Shown: piece by piece, positions 25,776 through 34,102 of the stretch
Position numbering within the stretch: position 1 is the first letter of the stretch
How the letters are laid out: each line of letters opens with the position of its first letter
DNA from: Halomarina salina
GTDB taxonomy: Archaea; Halobacteriota; Halobacteria; Halobacteriales; Haloarculaceae
Direction: 5' to 3'
DNA length: 64,000 nucleotides
NCBI RefSeq assembly: GCF_023074835.1
Contig: NZ_JALLGW010000001.1
Coordinates: 372,001 to 436,000 of the forward strand
Translations under genes and position numbers: made by a program
The notes under the pieces: generated by a model
Database searches by the model: none
The model's input: only the letters and a program-made list of their open reading frames with translations
Told to the model about the DNA's origin: nothing

Positions 25776-27205
25776 GCTGAATCACACCCCGAGTCGCACG
25801 ATACCTCGGCGGTCGAGTCCGAGGAGGCGCCGTCGTCGGACTCACGCGACGGCTCGTCCCCAGCGTCGGACCCGTCACGGCCGACGCGTCCCGGGAGTCG
25901 GGAGCCGACGCGGCGCCGGGCGACCGCACCGACGGGAGCGAGCGAGCGGGTCGAGCGGACCGTCGCGACGGTGGCGTGAGTGCCGAGGACGGCGTCTCGG
26001 GTCCGTTCGTACGTCCCCCACAGACGGTCGCGCAGGCCGTCGACGCCGTAGACGAGCACCAGTTGTCCGAGGAAGACGGGCGTGAACACGCCGTTGAGGA
26101 CGAGCGTGTAGCCGTGGTCGACGGTGCCGCCTACCGCTCCCGTGGGCACGATGCCGACGCCGATGGCGACGTAGTGGACGACGACCCCCGCGACGACGGC
26201 GGCCAGCGCGAGTGTCACCACGATGACGCCCCCCATCAGCGTCCCGTATGACCGCCGGTAGATGCGGAGCAGCGGCGGGATGAGCAGGTCGGCGTAGACG
26301 AACGACAGCACGCCGCCGAACGGGAGGCCGTTCTGCCACAGGACGAGCGCGAACGGGATGTTGCCGACCGAGCACATGAACGAGAGCGCGCCGAGCGCGA
26401 CGGCGAGGGCGACGGTGTAGACGACGCCCTCGACGCCCGAGCCAGCGCCGAACAGCGCGGTCCACCACTCGGTGGGGACGAACCCGCCGACAACACCGGC
26501 GAGGACGAACCCGAGGGCGATGTCCGACCACAGCATCTCCCAGTCGCCGACGGTCGAACTGGCGGCGCGCTTCCAGCCGGCGAGCGTCAGCAGGCCGCCG
26601 GACGGGTTCTCGACCGACGCGCGGTACGATTCGAGACAGCCAGCGCCACAGAAGTACTCCGTGCCGCCGGGCGTCTCCAGCAGTTCGTCGGGTCCCGCCC
26701 CGGTCGGGTCGACGCTCATCCCGCAGGAGGGACAGGTCGCCTCGCGGTTCTCGGCGAGGTGGTCGCGGGCGTCCTCGACCCAGCGCGAGGGGACGTGGCG
26801 GGCGACGAGGGTGACGACGGCGACGGCGACGAGGCCGCCGAGGAACTCGCCGACGACGAACTCCCAGCCGAGCAGCACCCACATGACGAGGCCGAGTTCG
26901 ACGACGAGGTCCGTCGAGGCGAACATGAACGCGAGGCTCGCCGCGAGCGACGCGCCCTTCGAGAACACCGTCTTCGTCGTCGCGACCGCGGAGTACGAAC
27001 ACGAGGAGGAGGCCGCGCCGAACAGCGTCGCGAGGCTCACCTCGCGCCAACCGTCGTCGCCGAGCGTCTCCGACATGCGCTCCTCGGAGACGAACGCGTG
27101 GACCGCACCGGAGACGGTGAACCCGAGGACGAGCGCCCACCACGTCTGCCACGTCATCTCGACGACCAGGGAGACGGCGCGGGCGAGGGATGCGAGGACG
27201 TCCAT
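25772..27205 (-). CDS. ArsP_1/DUF318-type permease with inserted YHS-like metal-binding segment
   Basis: 477 residues. Two blocks of membrane helices (about 10-125 and 225-400) carry the signature region FGAASSSCSYSAVATTKTVF and, in the second half, GALSFMCSVGNIPFALVLW, as in the permeases of the DUF318/ArsP_1 group. Between them, about residues 150-190, lies ATCPSCGMSVDP plus TEYFCGAGCLESY, a four-cysteine YHS-like segment typical of copper/heavy-metal proteins. The Cys residues in the helices and the YHS segment suggest thiophilic metal or metalloid handling. The C-terminal 75 residues are Ser/Asp-rich and end CDSGCDSA. ATG 27205 overlaps the lipoprotein stop codon. Confidence 0.8.
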   Translation of the reverse strand: MDVLASLARAVSLVVEMTWQTWWALVLGFTVSGAVHAFVSEERMSETLGDDGWREVSLATLFGAASSSCSYSAVATTKTVFSKGASLAASLAFMFASTDLVVELGLVMWVLLGWEFVVGEFLGGLVAVAVVTLVARHVPSRWVEDARDHLAENREATCPSCGMSVDPTGAGPDELLETPGGTEYFCGAGCLESYRASVENPSGGLLTLAGWKRAASSTVGDWEMLWSDIALGFVLAGVVGGFVPTEWWTALFGAGSGVEGVVYTVALAVALGALSFMCSVGNIPFALVLWQNGLPFGGVLSFVYADLLIPPLLRIYRRSYGTLMGGVIVVTLALAAVVAGVVVHYVAIGVGIVPTGAVGGTVDHGYTLVLNGVFTPVFLGQLVLVYGVDGLRDRLWGTYERTRDAVLGTHATVATVRSTRSLAPVGAVARRRVGSRLPGRVGRDGSDAGDEPSRESDDGASSDSTAEVSCDSGCDSA

Positions 27206-28143
27206 CAGAACCGCTCCGCGATGGTGCCCTCGGTCCCGACGGCGACGTCGGCGAACCGGGCGGTGCCGAGCGCGACGCCGTGGAGCGAGGCGTCGGGGCC
27301 GTCGTCGTCCCGCCAGCGACCGTTCGTGAGGATGCGCACGACGCCGTCGCCGACGGCGAGGCCGCGACCGCCGACGCGGTCGACGGCCGCGAGCGACTTC
27401 TCGGCGTCCGCCGCCCGGAGCCAGTTGTGGCCGTTGTACGAGGAGATGCCGCCGCTGTCGGTGACCGCGTCGAACACCGACCCGGACACCGCGGCGACGT
27501 CGGTGATGGACGCGCCGGGCGCGTCCACTCGGTTCCACTGGCCGTTCGCCCGGCGGGCGACGGCGTTCTGGCTCGCGAGGAAGACGACGCCGTCTGCGTC
27601 GTCCAGCGCGATGGCGTTGTTCCCGCCCGTCGGTTTCCGTGGCCCCTCCCACGTCGCCTCGCGTCCGTTGAGGGCGGCGACGAGTAGTTCGCCCGACCCG
27701 TTAGCGACGAACACGCGCTCCTCGCGGGCGGGGCCGATGACCGTCACCGCCTCCCAGGTCGACGTCTTGCCGCCGGGCGCGGAGTAGTCTCGGACATCGC
27801 CGTCCGCGAGGTTCAGGCGGCCGACGGCACCCGACGACCCGACGAACCACACGTGCTGGCCGTCGTCGGTCGCCGCGACGGCGGACAGGCCGTTCGCGGC
27901 GTCCGCGGGGCCGTCGTCGTCGACGGTCGACCACTCCTCGCCGTCGGCGCGGTGGACGACGGTGCCACCCCCGCCGACCGCGACCGGCCCCTCCTCGGTC
28001 ATCACGACGTCGTGGAGGGCCGCGCCGGTCGGCGAGTCGACGGTGACCCAGCCGCGGCGCGGCTCGGACCCGGTCGAACAGCCGGCCAGCGCCGCGACGG
28101 TTCCGGCGGCACCGGCGAGGAACGCGCGTCGCGTCCGACTCAT
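27205..28143 (-). CDS. Tat-exported lipoprotein with beta-propeller-like repeats
   Basis: 312 residues from ATG 28143. The N terminus has a twin-arginine motif (SRTRRAFLAGAAG) and an LAGC lipobox at about 22-25, so it is probably a Tat-translocated lipoprotein on the outer membrane face. The rest contains about six similar blades with the pattern (A/V)hhVGxxGxhh, such as VAVGGGGTVVHRADG, WFVGSSGAVGRL and AVGDGVVRILTNG, as in YCF48/BNR-type propellers that assist membrane-complex assembly. Its operon contains an oxidase and a metal-type permease, so an assembly or metal-delivery role is conceivable but unproven. Confidence 0.75.
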   Translation of the reverse strand: MSRTRRAFLAGAAGTVAALAGCSTGSEPRRGWVTVDSPTGAALHDVVMTEEGPVAVGGGGTVVHRADGEEWSTVDDDGPADAANGLSAVAATDDGQHVWFVGSSGAVGRLNLADGDVRDYSAPGGKTSTWEAVTVIGPAREERVFVANGSGELLVAALNGREATWEGPRKPTGGNNAIALDDADGVVFLASQNAVARRANGQWNRVDAPGASITDVAAVSGSVFDAVTDSGGISSYNGHNWLRAADAEKSLAAVDRVGGRGLAVGDGVVRILTNGRWRDDDGPDASLHGVALGTARFADVAVGTEGTIAERF

Positions 28144-28291
28144 GGGCCGTCGAGCCCCCGCGCGGGCGACGCTGGCCACGGTCTGGCGACGGCACGGGAC
28201 TGAGTGGTACGCCGTGAGGCTGTACCTCGTGACGCCGTGGCTAGTGGGGGAGCGATGCGACTCGAGGCGGCAGCTCGGTGTGTCGTGTTCA

Positions 28292-29416
28292 TCAGTCGTA
28301 GGTGCGGTCTATCTCGCGGTATTCGGGCGTCTCGCGGCGCGGCGTGAACGCGCCGGGAGCGGTGGTGCGCTTGACGATGGTGGCGATGCGGACCATGTAG
28401 GAGACGAGGATGGCGAACGGCGAGAACGCGAGCGCCAGCGACGCGCTGACGACCACTTCGAGGAGGACGGCACCGCCCAGCGGCGTCCCGCGAGCGAACA
28501 GCAGGATGAGGAACACCGACGTCAGGAACGACGCGATGCCGCTGTAGGCGATGAGCCGCGAGAGGTTGGCGAGTTCCTGCTGGACGTACAGCGCCTTGAA
28601 GTACTGGCGCAGGACGTCCATCGAGACGAACAGTTCGCGCAGGTCCTCGACGAGTTCCGTCGCGCGTCCGGACAGCACGTCGTCGTACTCGACGGCGATG
28701 CGGCGAGCGTCGGTGACGTTCCGGGAGTAGCTGTCGCCCATCATCGGCACCAGTACCTCGATGAGTCGCTGGTGGGTGCCGTCGAGCTCCTCCTCGATCT
28801 CCTCGCACTGGACCTCGATGGTCTCGACGTACGTCTCGACGGTCGAGCGGACGGCCTGTCCGCGGTCGCCCGTCCCCGCCCCGCGACCGACGACCGCACG
28901 CAGTTCGTAGGCGCGGTCCATGACGAGGCCGAGGACGTCCGAGAGGAAGCCGGCGGGTTCGGTCGGGGCGGCGGCCCCCTGTGGGAGGCGGCGTTCGATG
29001 CCCTGCCGGAACGACCGGACGCTCTGTATCTCCTGTCTGAGCTGTTCGGGCGACCCGAACAGCTGGGAGACGGTGAGCTGGTTCACCGCGACGACGATGG
29101 GGACGAACGAGAACAACCCGGAGATGACGGCCCCGAACATCGAGGTGACGAAGCCGTGGTCCTCGATACCGACGACGCCGAACGCGCCGAGGAAGAACGC
29201 CGAGAGGAAGACGAGCGCGACCATCCAGCCCGCGATGCGCATCCGGTCGCCTTCGAGGAGGAACCAGCGCTGGAACCGGGTCCGGCGCTGGGGGTCGACG
29301 GCGAACGAGACGAGGAACAGCAGGGCCATCACGCCGACGCGGCTGACGACCCAGAGGATGCGCGTGCTGAGGATGAAGCCGCGACGGAGCCACGCGAGGA
29401 ACTGCCGCTCGTTCAC
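28292..29416 (-). CDS. Multi-spanning membrane protein with helical cytoplasmic middle
   Basis: 374 residues. Hydrophobic segments at about 17-40, 58-80, 85-112 and, near the C terminus, 300-322 and 325-350 surround a long charged, probably helical domain (about 115-295: SPEQLRQEIQSVRSFRQGIE and following). No family recognised. It starts with GTG 29416 in a GTGA overlap with the DUF389 stop codon. About 148 bp separate its end from the lipoprotein start. Confidence 0.65.
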   Translation of the reverse strand: MNERQFLAWLRRGFILSTRILWVVSRVGVMALLFLVSFAVDPQRRTRFQRWFLLEGDRMRIAGWMVALVFLSAFFLGAFGVVGIEDHGFVTSMFGAVISGLFSFVPIVVAVNQLTVSQLFGSPEQLRQEIQSVRSFRQGIERRLPQGAAAPTEPAGFLSDVLGLVMDRAYELRAVVGRGAGTGDRGQAVRSTVETYVETIEVQCEEIEEELDGTHQRLIEVLVPMMGDSYSRNVTDARRIAVEYDDVLSGRATELVEDLRELFVSMDVLRQYFKALYVQQELANLSRLIAYSGIASFLTSVFLILLFARGTPLGGAVLLEVVVSASLALAFSPFAILVSYMVRIATIVKRTTAPGAFTPRRETPEYREIDRTYD

Positions 29417-30468
29417 GGCCACCACCCTGGCAGGGTGCCGTCCGCGAGGCCGCCGAGGACGACGGCCAGCGTCAGCGCCACGACGGCGAGGACGAGGACA
29501 CGGACGAGCAACGTCGAGCGCGCTCGCCTGAGCGCGGCCCACTCCGCCGGGTGGTAGCCGAGCCACCACAGCGTCAGGATGGCGGCGATGTTGACGGCGA
29601 CGACGTTGACGAGGACGACGGCGGCCGCGCCGACGGCGGCGACTGGGTAGCCCCACGCCGCGGCGACGCCGATGACGCCCAGCGGCGGGACGACGGCGGC
29701 CGCTATCATCACGCCGACGAGGTCGAGCGTGTCGTCGGTCGAGAGGCCGACCGCGCCCGCGATGCCCGCGCCGAGGGCCACGAGGACGAGCAGGAGGCTC
29801 GGTTCGACGTAGTTCGAGATGTTCTCCAGCGCGCTCAACGGTGGCCCCGGGATGCCGGTGAACCGGAGTGCGAACGCCGTCACGGTCGACCCGACGGCAC
29901 CGGTCGCGACGCCGCCGATCTGTCTGATGAGGCTCCGACGGAACAGCGAGGTGTCGTCGACGGCGGTGGCGACGCCCGCGACCATCGGCGGACCGATGAG
30001 CGGGGCGATGACCATCGCGCCGACGAGCACCGCCAGCGAGTCCAGCAGGACGCCGGAGACGGCGACGATGCTGGAGACGACGGTCAGCAGGACGTGGATG
30101 CCGAACGACGGGAGCAGGCTCTCGGCCGTCGAGCGGAGTTCGCCCCGGGAGACGCCGTGGTAGTTCCGGCCTATGACCTCGTCGTACGGGTCCTCCTCGA
30201 ACCGGGAGGAGAGGACGGCCTCGGGAGCCAGGACGACGGTGTAGAGGTCGTCGCCGACCCCGGAGAGGCGCTCCTGGAGGTGTTCGACCGACCGGGTCGG
30301 GACCGGGACCGAGACGATGGCCGGCCCCTCGGGACCGTTCGGGTCGCCCGAGACGGCGTAGTCGAGGTCGTCCTCGTCGAGCAGTTCACGGACGCGGTCG
30401 CAGGACTCCGGCGAGAGCGCGAACACCTGGACGATGCGGATGTCGTCGCGTGCGAGCGCGCCGGTCAT
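29413..30468 (-). CDS. DUF389 (TIGR00341-type) membrane protein
   Basis: 351 residues. N-terminal soluble domain (about 1-105) with DIRIVQVFALSPESCDRVRE, then about 8 helices with the DUF389 core pattern LDSLAVLVGAMVIAPLIGPP and DTLDLVGVMIAAAVVPPLGV. The family is widespread and functionally uncharacterised. ATG 30468 is chosen because the upstream extension has low-complexity Pro/Ser/Thr content. The gene is coupled to the next membrane protein through a GTGA overlap. Confidence 0.8.
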   Translation of the reverse strand: MTGALARDDIRIVQVFALSPESCDRVRELLDEDDLDYAVSGDPNGPEGPAIVSVPVPTRSVEHLQERLSGVGDDLYTVVLAPEAVLSSRFEEDPYDEVIGRNYHGVSRGELRSTAESLLPSFGIHVLLTVVSSIVAVSGVLLDSLAVLVGAMVIAPLIGPPMVAGVATAVDDTSLFRRSLIRQIGGVATGAVGSTVTAFALRFTGIPGPPLSALENISNYVEPSLLLVLVALGAGIAGAVGLSTDDTLDLVGVMIAAAVVPPLGVIGVAAAWGYPVAAVGAAAVVLVNVVAVNIAAILTLWWLGYHPAEWAALRRARSTLLVRVLVLAVVALTLAVVLGGLADGTLPGWWP

Positions 30469-30517
30469 GGAGTCAGCAGGGACTGGTGGTGGTGGGCGTA
30501 TCGGTGAGTCATGGAGG

Positions 30518-31081
30518 TCAGAGTCGGAGGACCGCGTCGGCAGCGAGGGGGTCGGCGTCGGGGAAGGCGTCGTCGTACAGCGAGACGACGTCGGTTCGGA
30601 TCGTTTCGAGAGCGTGGTCGCCCTCGGGCGAGCAGCGGACGCCACAGCGGGCGGTCAGGTCGTCGCCGATGCGCTCGTAGCGCAGGCGACCGTGACACGC
30701 CGGACAGCGCAACGCGGCGTGAGCGTGCATCCACTCGGCGTCGTGGCCCAGCGCGTCGAGTCGCCGTTCGAGCGCGTACCAGACGACGACGTCCGGTGGC
30801 TGGGTCTCGCGGGCGCGGAACAGTCGATAGACGAGCAGCGACGCCGTCCCGTAGAGGTCGGGGTCGACGGCGGCGTGGTCGGCGTGACACCGGCGGAAGT
30901 AGGCGACGAGGGCGGACCGGGACGACCGGACCGACCCGCCGGTGAGTTCCCCCGTCGTCCCGGCAGCACGCGCCGCGTCGTCGTCGCAGACCGCTCGCAA
31001 CCCTCGTCCGTGGGCGTCGTAGTGACGCTCGTCGGAGAGCGATGCACCGCTTTTCGGACAGAACGCGTCGGTTCCAATCAT
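30518..31081 (-). CDS. Zinc-ribbon-containing hypothetical protein
   Basis: 187 residues from ATG 31081 (MIGTDAFCPKSG). Two Cys clusters are seen: CPKSG near the N terminus and LRCPACHGRLRYERI with TARCGVRCS at about 124-150, consistent with a C-x2-C...C-x3-C zinc ribbon. The middle is helical (SALVAYFRRCHADHAAV). No exact family recognised. It lies 49 bp upstream of DUF389 on the same strand and could be the first gene of the operon running to the oxidase. Confidence 0.6.
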   Translation of the reverse strand: MIGTDAFCPKSGASLSDERHYDAHGRGLRAVCDDDAARAAGTTGELTGGSVRSSRSALVAYFRRCHADHAAVDPDLYGTASLLVYRLFRARETQPPDVVVWYALERRLDALGHDAEWMHAHAALRCPACHGRLRYERIGDDLTARCGVRCSPEGDHALETIRTDVVSLYDDAFPDADPLAADAVLRL

Positions 31082-31105
31082 AGCTACTGCTGGGTGGTGA
31101 GCCAC

Positions 31106-31366
31106 GGGTCATCCGCGCCGACGCGCGTCACCGTGGCCGACACTCGGTTTCTGAATACAACACCATTAGTTAAAAATACACTAGATAGAAGAGAAAAAAA
31201 GTCACTCGGGCCGTCAAATGTTGGAATACTGTTTCACAGCCCGGACGGTGCGCCAGCCGCGCGCGACGCCACGTTCATCGTGCGAATACAGTCTCTTCAC
31301 GCCCCAGTTTCACTTTCACTCCGCGGACGGCTGACCTCTAAGGTCCGAGCGTCGAACCTTCCAGTC
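31106..31366. other. A+T-rich intergenic/promoter region
   Basis: The stretch 31140-31240 is among the most A+T-rich of the window (TTAGTTAAAAATACACTAGA and an A-run near 31190-31200). It separates a leftward operon from a rightward small gene and probably contains promoters for one or both. No gene seen. Confidence 0.45.
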
Positions 31367-31600
31367 ATGAGCATCGACGTGGTGCGGACGACTCCCGAAC
31401 GAACGTCGGTCCGCGAACGCCGAGACGACAGCGAAGCGCGCTCCGAGGACGCTGGCGGCCGCGGAGCGAGGCTACCGAGACTGATCGACGTCTCGGACGT
31501 CAGCGCCGCTACCGTCGCGGAGTACGCCCGCGACGCCGTCGGCACCGACGACCTCTACCTCGAACGTCGGCCCGGCCGGACGTTCCTCGTCGTGCGCTGA
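31367..31600 (+). CDS. Small hypothetical protein (77 aa)
   Basis: 77 residues from ATG 31367. The first half is charged and probably disordered (RERRDDSEARSEDAGG); the second half could form a small alpha/beta unit (VSAATVAEYARDAVGTDDLY, then RRPGRTFLVVR). No family recognised. The start follows CCAGTC, without a clear TATA at leaderless distance. Confidence 0.5.
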   Translation: MSIDVVRTTPERTSVRERRDDSEARSEDAGGRGARLPRLIDVSDVSAATVAEYARDAVGTDDLYLERRPGRTFLVVR

Positions 31601-31610
31601 CTGCGCGGCC

Positions 31611-31790
31611 TCAGACGATGGACCGGTCCTCGTGCGTCAGGGTCTCCTCGTCGAGTAACGCGACGAGCGACCCGTACGGGACGAACGCGACGAACTCTCC
31701 GTCCCCCCGGAAACAGTCGATTCCGTTCTCCGTTCGCTCGTAGTCGTCACACTGGATGTCGCCGTCCGCGATGATGGCACGGTACCGCAT
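31611..31790 (-). CDS. Small hypothetical haloarchaeal protein (59 aa)
   Basis: 59 residues from ATG 31790: MRYRAIIADGDIQCDDYERT, then an all-beta-looking stretch with FVPYGSLVALLDEE. It resembles short single-domain haloarchaeal proteins of unknown function. It is convergent with the 77-residue gene, ten bp apart. Confidence 0.5.
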   Translation of the reverse strand: MRYRAIIADGDIQCDDYERTENGIDCFRGDGEFVAFVPYGSLVALLDEETLTHEDRSIV

Positions 31791-31887
31791 ACCGAGCCAT
31801 GGACGGTCGAGACACAAGAACCTGTCACCGACTGGTCAGCATCGCGGAACGAATCGTAGAGCGCCATCGCCGGGTGACCCCCCGGCG

Positions 31888-32442
31888 TCACTCCGAGAGG
31901 TGGTCGTCGAGTCCCCACTCCTCCGCCCGGCGGGCGGCCTCCGCCTGCGCCTCCTCCTGGATGGCCGCGATGCGCTCCTCGTCGGCGAGGAACGCCGCCA
32001 GCGGGTCGGTCCCCGCGTCGTCCTCCCGGTCGGGTGCGCGTTCGCGACAGCGGTCGGCGAGCGCCTCGTCCCCCGCGAGGTGCTCGGCGGGTGCGCCGGG
32101 CGGAACGCGCAGGTCGGGCGTCTCGTGCGCGGTGGCGAGCGCCTCGGCGGGGAGCGTGAACAGTTCGACCCGGCAGGGACCACCCGCCGGGAACGCGGTC
32201 AGAGCGTCGGTGCCGCCCGCGTCGCTGGCGAGGTGGTACGCGAGGACCGGAACGCCCGACTCGAACGTGAGGACGCACTCGGCGTCGTCGAGCAACAGCG
32301 CCGCCTGCGGCGTGACGACGGCGTACCCCGTCAGCGAGCGCTCGAACGCGGCGTCGAGGGCGACGCCCACTCCGTCGACGACGCGCGAGAGGACGAGCGT
32401 CCCGTGCGGGATGTCGACGCTCGGCACCTCCCCCGACCTCAT
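31888..32442 (-). CDS. Hypothetical protein coupled to a MinD-like ATPase
   Basis: 184 residues, no membrane segment. N-terminal beta-rich part (IPHGTLVLSRVVDGVGVALD, TGYAVVTPQAALLL), then a C-terminal helical tail rich in Ala/Glu (AFLADEERIAAIQEEAQAEA). Family not recognised. Its ATG (32442) overlaps the stop codon of the MinD-like gene as ATGA, so the two proteins are made together and may be partners. Confidence 0.6.
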   Translation of the reverse strand: MRSGEVPSVDIPHGTLVLSRVVDGVGVALDAAFERSLTGYAVVTPQAALLLDDAECVLTFESGVPVLAYHLASDAGGTDALTAFPAGGPCRVELFTLPAEALATAHETPDLRVPPGAPAEHLAGDEALADRCRERAPDREDDAGTDPLAAFLADEERIAAIQEEAQAEAARRAEEWGLDDHLSE

Positions 32443-33209
32443 GGCGGGTCGGGGATGACCGCGCTGCGGAACCGGGCGGCGACGTCCTCGGCAGCGCCCG
32501 AGCGGACGTCGAGCGCCTCCGCCGCCGACCGGTAGGCCGCGGCCGCGGGACTCGCGGGGGCGTGGGCGAGGAGGGGTTCCCCGGCCTGTCGCGCCGCCTG
32601 CACCGCGTCGGACTCGGGGACGGCCGCGAGCGTCGGGCCGTCGAAGTAGCGTTCGGCCTGTTCCGTGACCCGGTCGATGCTGTCGGCGGCGTCGCGGACG
32701 CGGTTGAACAGGATACCCGCGGTGTCGGTGCCGTACGACCGGGCGTACTCCTGGACCTTCAGCGCGTCCGACAGCGACGGGACGGTCGGGTTGAGGACGA
32801 CGACCACGCGGTCGGCGAGGACGACGGGGAGGACGGCGCTCTTCGACCCGAGCGCGGCCGGAGAGTCGAGGAGGAGGACGTCCGTGTCCCGCGCGAGGTC
32901 CGCGACGACCGACCGCAGTCGGTCGGGGTCGGCGTCGCGAAAGCCCGCGAGACTCGTCCCGCAGGGGACCACGCGCATCCCGAATCGGTCGTAGGTGGCG
33001 TCTGTGGTGGGTGCGTCGCCCGCGAGCACGTCGTGGAGCGTCACGTCCACGTCGGCGAGTCCGGCGTGGAACAGGAGGTTCGCCATGCCGGTGTCGGCGT
33101 CGACGACCGTCACGTCGTACTCCTCGGCGAGCGCCATCCCGAGCGCGAGCGTGCTCGTCGTCTTGCCGGTGCCGCCCTTCCCGGAGGCGACGGCGAACGC
33201 TTCTACCAT
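32439..33209 (-). CDS. MinD/ParA-like P-loop ATPase
   Basis: 256 residues with deviant Walker A SGKGGTGKTTSTLALG (about 9-24), DADTGMANLLFHAGL, and Walker B-like VLLLDSPAALG. MinD/ParA proteins use ATP-dependent dimerisation to position cargo. No obvious C-terminal membrane-targeting helix. A TATA-like ATTTATT lies about 29 nt before ATG 33209, so it heads a two-gene leaderless operon with the 184-residue protein. Confidence 0.82.
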   Translation of the reverse strand: MVEAFAVASGKGGTGKTTSTLALGMALAEEYDVTVVDADTGMANLLFHAGLADVDVTLHDVLAGDAPTTDATYDRFGMRVVPCGTSLAGFRDADPDRLRSVVADLARDTDVLLLDSPAALGSKSAVLPVVLADRVVVVLNPTVPSLSDALKVQEYARSYGTDTAGILFNRVRDAADSIDRVTEQAERYFDGPTLAAVPESDAVQAARQAGEPLLAHAPASPAAAAYRSAAEALDVRSGAAEDVAARFRSAVIPDPP

Positions 33210-33233
33210 TCGGTCGGACTGGTTCCTTATCGA

Positions 33234-33241
33234 AAATAAAT
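33234..33241 (-). promoter_or_regulatory. TATA box of the MinD-like operon
   Basis: Minus-strand ATTTATTT centred about 29 nt before the ATG at 33209. Confidence 0.55.
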
Positions 33242-33263
33242 CCTCGGACTCGACGGCCCTCGC

Positions 33264-33983
33264 TCAGGGCACGAACGGGAGCGTCAGGTCACCGCCGACG
33301 GCCCGAGCGGCGTCCTCGACGGTGCCCGACGAGAGGTCGGGGAGCAGACCACAGATGGGGAGTCCGATCTCCGCTTCGAACCGTTCGACGCCGGGCGCGA
33401 GCGCCTCCGCTTCTCCCTCGGGCACACGGGTCAGGGCGCACGCACGAACCTGCTCGCGCAGGTCGTCGGGGAGCAGTTCGAGCGTGCCGACCAGCGAGGC
33501 GAACGCGCCGCCGTCGCTGGCGTCCGCGACGAGTACCACGTCCGCGTCGGCGAACCGGACGAGTTCGGCGGAGCCGAGCGGTGGACCGTCGACGACGCCC
33601 TCCGAGAGCGGGTCGGTGCTGGCCGCGACCAGCAGGTCGAACCGCTCGGCGAGCGCGGCGTGGGCGCGTTCGGCCGCCTCGCGTGCTTTCCCCCACCGCT
33701 CGTCGTAGTAGCCGTCCGGGACGCCGAGGTCCTCGCCGTCGACGGTCAGCGCTCCGTCCGGACCGCGGAGGACGGGCGAGAGGGCCCGTTCGGGGGTGAC
33801 GCGAGCCGCGAGCGCCTGCGTCCGGACCGACGGTGCGACGGACGCACTGATGGGGGCGTCGGCGAGGGCGGCGAACGGTGCGACCGTCCGTCCACGACCG
33901 ACGAACCCACGACAGAACGCGGTGACCAGCGAGGAGACGCCAGCGTCGCGCGTCGTTCCCGCGAACAGGACGGTTCGGGTCAT
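33264..33983 (-). CDS. CobQ/BioD-like protein with degenerate P-loop
   Basis: 239 residues. The N terminus LFAGTTRDAGVSSLVTAFCR has the layout of the cobyric acid synthase/dethiobiotin synthetase P-loop (GTTSDAGKS in CobQ), but the Walker A lysine position is Val. The later LLVAASTDPLSEG and ADVVLVADASDGGAFASLVG segments resemble the DTBS-like fold, and no glutamine-amidotransferase domain follows. It may be a truncated, non-nucleotide-binding relative. ATG 33983. It is separated from the MinD-like operon by about 50 bp containing that operon's promoter. Confidence 0.65.
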   Translation of the reverse strand: MTRTVLFAGTTRDAGVSSLVTAFCRGFVGRGRTVAPFAALADAPISASVAPSVRTQALAARVTPERALSPVLRGPDGALTVDGEDLGVPDGYYDERWGKAREAAERAHAALAERFDLLVAASTDPLSEGVVDGPPLGSAELVRFADADVVLVADASDGGAFASLVGTLELLPDDLREQVRACALTRVPEGEAEALAPGVERFEAEIGLPICGLLPDLSSGTVEDAARAVGGDLTLPFVP

Positions 33984-34056
33984 ACCGGTGGGTCCACGTA
34001 CGGCGTGATAACCGTTGTCCCGGCGCTCGATTCTCGCCCCCTGGGAATCGCCTTCT

Positions 34057-34066
34057 GTTTATATAC
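34057..34066 (+). promoter_or_regulatory. TATA box of the DoxX gene
   Basis: GTTTATATAC about 38-46 nt before the ATG at 34103, predicting a leader of roughly 15 nt. Confidence 0.6.
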
Positions 34067-34093
34067 TGTATCCTGACGAAGCTGAAATCGTAA

Positions 34094-34098
34094 GTGAT
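34094..34098 (+). promoter_or_regulatory. Shine-Dalgarno-like GTGAT of the DoxX gene
   Basis: GTGAT, complementary to the 16S rRNA 3' end, lies 4 nt before ATG 34103. It explains why the in-frame GTG at 34094 is probably not the start. Confidence 0.4.
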
Positions 34099-34102
34099 AG
34101 AA

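Noticed and set aside
22975-25929. A 984-residue fused oxidase protein
   Set aside because: The upstream part is the antisense-like shadow of the MFS-like gene; the overlap GTGA at 24618 supports a separate start.
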